Assembly (NCBI GenBank): GCA_017536845.1
Contig: JAFWCP010000061.1
Coordinates: 1-7,664, forward strand
DNA: 7,664 nucleotides
Direction: 5' to 3'
DNA from: Solobacterium sp.
GTDB taxonomy: Bacteria > Bacillota_I > Bacilli_A > Erysipelotrichales > Erysipelotrichaceae
Part shown: piece after piece, positions 6,187-7,664 of the stretch
Layout: the number at the start of each line of letters is the position of its first letter
Position numbering within the stretch: the first letter of the stretch is position 1
Notes under the pieces: generated by a model
The model's database searches: none
Seen by the model: the letters and a program-made list of their open reading frames with translations, nothing else
What the model was told of the DNA's origin: nothing
Translations under genes and position numbers: made by a program

Positions 6187-6192
6187 AGTATA
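6187..6192 (-). promoter_or_regulatory. -10 element of the 44-codon gene
   Basis: TATACT (6192-6187, minus strand) is the same hexamer as at the dehydrogenase gene, and both are preceded by GC and soon followed by GTTCAT. The -35 region is weak (TTCATT at 16 bp), so activity may depend on another factor or on the A/T-rich stretch at 6230-6250. Confidence 0.5.
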
Positions 6193-6249
6193 GCGCAATT
6201 GGTTTCGGAATGAAAGAAATGATGCAAGATTTTCAGAAAATATTTTCAT

Positions 6250-6420
6250 TTAAGCGTTTACATTCGGGATTTTGCTGAAAGGGCTTTCGTACAGGGCTTG
6301 ATTGAAGAGCACTGCCATTTCATCGTATGCTGCGATTGTCCTGACATATGCAGGCAGGTCATCCTTCTGATCCTGAACGTCCTGTTTGGCACATTGATAT
6401 TCTGAATCAGAAATAGGCAA
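6250..6420 (-). pseudogene. Possible gene remnant, C-terminal-like fragment
   Basis: A minus-strand frame of 57 codons opens after a TAA at 6423-6421 and could begin only at TTG (6420), with no ribosome binding site. It reads like true protein (for example DDLPAYVRTIAAYDEMAVLF, ending SKIPNVNA) and has no internal stop, but has no recognised family. The missing start signal suggests the tail of a decayed gene, or chance. Confidence 0.3.
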
Positions 6421-6439
6421 TTACGATAATTGACCACGA

Positions 6440-6583
6440 TTGAAATTTGATATTGAAAAGTCAGAGAGTATATGTACCATCAGAGTACAATCACCGCCCG
6501 GGACTGGGATCAGGCAAAAAGCAGTCAGGATCATTGAGGAACGTTGGAAAGAGTTGTTGGAATGTTATTCTGAGGTGAGGTGA
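6440..6583 (+). pseudogene. Short frame in phase with the downstream Rpn-like gene, ending at one TGA
   Basis: From TTG 6440 the frame encodes 47 residues (ending GIRQKAVRIIEERWKELLEC plus six more) and stops at TGA 6581-6583, directly before the TTG start of the next gene and in the same frame. There is no ribosome binding site for this TTG and no ATG in the open stretch. It may be the former N-terminus of the downstream protein cut off by a nonsense change, a remnant of another gene, or chance. A promoter candidate overlaps it. Confidence 0.3.
6447..6474 (+). promoter_or_regulatory. Candidate promoter for the Rpn-like gene
   Basis: TTGATA (6447-6452) and TATATG (6469-6474) are 16 bp apart. 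The -35 matches five of six consensus bases, the -10 four. Transcription would start near 6481, leaving a leader of about 100 nt. If it is used, the short frame starting at 6440 is not fully transcribed. Confidence 0.4.
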
Positions 6584-7615
6584 TTGTATTTGATTGATGA
6601 GACAATACCGAAGGTGCTTAAAGCAGGTCAGAGTGATGATAAACAGCTGAAGACGATGATCAGGGCTTTTGTCCAGAATCTTCCGTTCAGCAGTGATGCC
6701 TTATTCAGCATTGCCGCGAGCCGTCATTCGGAAATGTTGAAAGAGATTGCAGAAATGGCCGGGGAAGCTGCTATTGTAATTGTGTCGTCTCAGGCGCAGG
6801 CATTTATGCCGGGCGGAGGATTGAAGGATACGACAATTGATGCCGTTCTTGAAACCACCGATAACCGGATCTACCTGTTTCTGATGACGGAAAGGAGAGG
6901 CAGTGTCACTCGGAAAAGGGCCCAGTATGATGTGGCCAAAGGAATTGTGAGCAGAGTATTGCCCGCTAAAAAGTATAAGAATGTGCCGGGGGTAAGGCAC
7001 ATCACCATTGCGCCGGGACAACTCTTAAATGAAAAGTCCTGCATCATGATCAGTCAGGAAACACTGGAATACTCACCGTCTGAAGCATTTGATGGTGATC
7101 ATTCCGAAATCAGGCGAAGGTACTTTCACAGAAAAGGCGCATACAGAAAGATATTTCTGAACCTTGACTATGAAGGGCCCGATAAAGAGAAGGAACAGTT
7201 CATGCATGATTTGAAAGAACCGGACTACAGAAAGATTCAAAATCCGGTGCTTCGCAGAGTCATGCAGGAAATCAAAGGGGACGAGGAGGCAATGGAAATT
7301 ATGTGCGTACGTGTAGAAGCTTTTGCAAAGGAGATTGCTAAAGAGTATGCCGCGGCGGAAGTCAAACAGGCCAATGAGCGTGCTGATGAATATGCCAGGA
7401 AGGCCGCAAAGTCTGAAAAGGATCTTGCAGACACGAGAAAAGAACTCGATAAGACGAAAAGCATTGCGAATGCGTTCAAAAGCAGTGTGCTGGCAAGGTG
7501 GTTCTCATGTCGAAAAGCAAGTGCCTCAGACGAAGAAGCAATGATTAAGCTGTCTGAAGAGTTTGGAGTTGAAGAAGAGCTGATATCCGGATTGCTGAAG
7601 GAAGCAATTGCATAG
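6584..7615 (+). CDS. Divergent Rpn / PD-(D/E)XK nuclease 'putative transposase' family protein
   Basis: This 343-residue protein starts at TTG, supported by GAGGTGAGG (6572-6580) ending 3 nt before it; the first internal ATG is residue 25. Residues 40-120 follow the layout of the Rpn/PDDEXK_2 family: a helical FSIAASRHSEMLKEIAEMAG, a VIVSSQ strand, TIDAVLETTDNRIYLFLM, then KRAQYD where relatives have KRxRYYQ. Asp86 keeps the core acidic position, but the usual E-x-Q on the next strand aligns with Leu100 and Thr102, so nuclease activity may be lost unless Glu103 substitutes. Residues about 175-240 fit the family's helical middle. Residues 243-300 are strongly coiled-coil (charged, Ala-rich), and 313-343 resemble the C-terminal helix pair (KLSEEFGVEEELISGLLKEA). 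Homologues are often mobile or phase-variable accessory genes. The family call rests on motif order read by eye. Confidence 0.6.
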   Translation: MYLIDETIPKVLKAGQSDDKQLKTMIRAFVQNLPFSSDALFSIAASRHSEMLKEIAEMAGEAAIVIVSSQAQAFMPGGGLKDTTIDAVLETTDNRIYLFLMTERRGSVTRKRAQYDVAKGIVSRVLPAKKYKNVPGVRHITIAPGQLLNEKSCIMISQETLEYSPSEAFDGDHSEIRRRYFHRKGAYRKIFLNLDYEGPDKEKEQFMHDLKEPDYRKIQNPVLRRVMQEIKGDEEAMEIMCVRVEAFAKEIAKEYAAAEVKQANERADEYARKAAKSEKDLADTRKELDKTKSIANAFKSSVLARWFSCRKASASDEEAMIKLSEEFGVEEELISGLLKEAIA

Positions 7616-7664
7616 TTGTGGCTGTTGCAGACAATAACATGGTGCAGCAGTGATGCCTGATCAC

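Larger units (their letters stand above)
6193..6583. other. 391-bp intergenic stretch between the 44-codon gene and the Rpn-like gene
   Basis: No convincing complete gene is seen on either strand. The stretch holds the weak -35 region of the small gene, an A/T-rich segment with the palindrome AAAATATTTT (6237-6246), the two short open remnants on opposite strands, and a promoter candidate for the Rpn-like gene. The absence of start signals for both fragments suggests decayed accessory DNA. Confidence 0.5.

Noticed and set aside
7624..7664. Hairpin-like sequence after the Rpn-like gene (GCTGTTGCA/TGCAGCAG, and GTGAT-N5-ATCAC at the edge)
   Set aside because: No T-run is visible before the window ends, so a terminator cannot be supported.
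1..7664. CRISPR arrays, tRNA or rRNA genes, insertion-sequence ends
   Set aside because: No regularly spaced repeats, cloverleaf or rRNA-like sequence, or paired terminal inverted repeats with target duplications were seen.

Overview
The window looks like a low-to-mid-GC Firmicutes chromosome. Strong AGGAGG-type ribosome binding sites, very short leaders, hairpin-plus-T-run terminators and a FruK of the Bacillus type support this. An Erysipelotrichia-like gut bacterium is my best guess, but that is inference. TGA is used as a normal stop at conserved gene ends, so the genetic code is standard.

Layout: (1) 3-866, plus strand: the 3' part of a CapA-like (PGA_cap) metallophosphatase. (2) 881-1698, minus strand: a translationally coupled pair, an XRE repressor with a C-terminal domain followed by a small membrane-anchored protein that seems to carry a related domain. 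The pair has its own promoter and operator-like repeats and ends in a T-run terminator. (3) 1798-3701, minus strand: an SGNH/GDSL hydrolase with an unexplained C-terminal extension, overlapping fruK (1-phosphofructokinase) by 4 bases. No fructose PTS gene is present in the window. (4) 3799-5893, minus strand: a LysR regulator followed by a YqhD/butanol-dehydrogenase type iron alcohol dehydrogenase. The dehydrogenase promoter lies inside a cluster of dyads, and a strong terminator follows the gene. (5) 5966-6192, minus strand: a compact unit of about 215 nt with its own -10, a 5' hairpin, an AGGAGG site, a 44-codon ORF and a strong terminator. It was found by reading the sequence directly. (6) 6193-6583: mostly non-coding, with two short open remnants on opposite strands. 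(7) 6584-7615, plus strand: a divergent Rpn/PD-(D/E)XK 'putative transposase' family protein that appears to have lost part of its nuclease motif. It is preceded by a short reading frame in the same frame, separated by a single TGA.

Functionally, units 3 and 4 look metabolic: fructose-1-phosphate entry to glycolysis, ester hydrolysis, and reduction of aldehydes under LysR control. Unit 2 looks like a self-regulated DNA-binding/membrane pair. The right end is accessory in character. The items most worth following up are the 44-codon transcript unit, the shared domain in the XRE/membrane pair, the LysR operator cluster and the degenerate Rpn protein.
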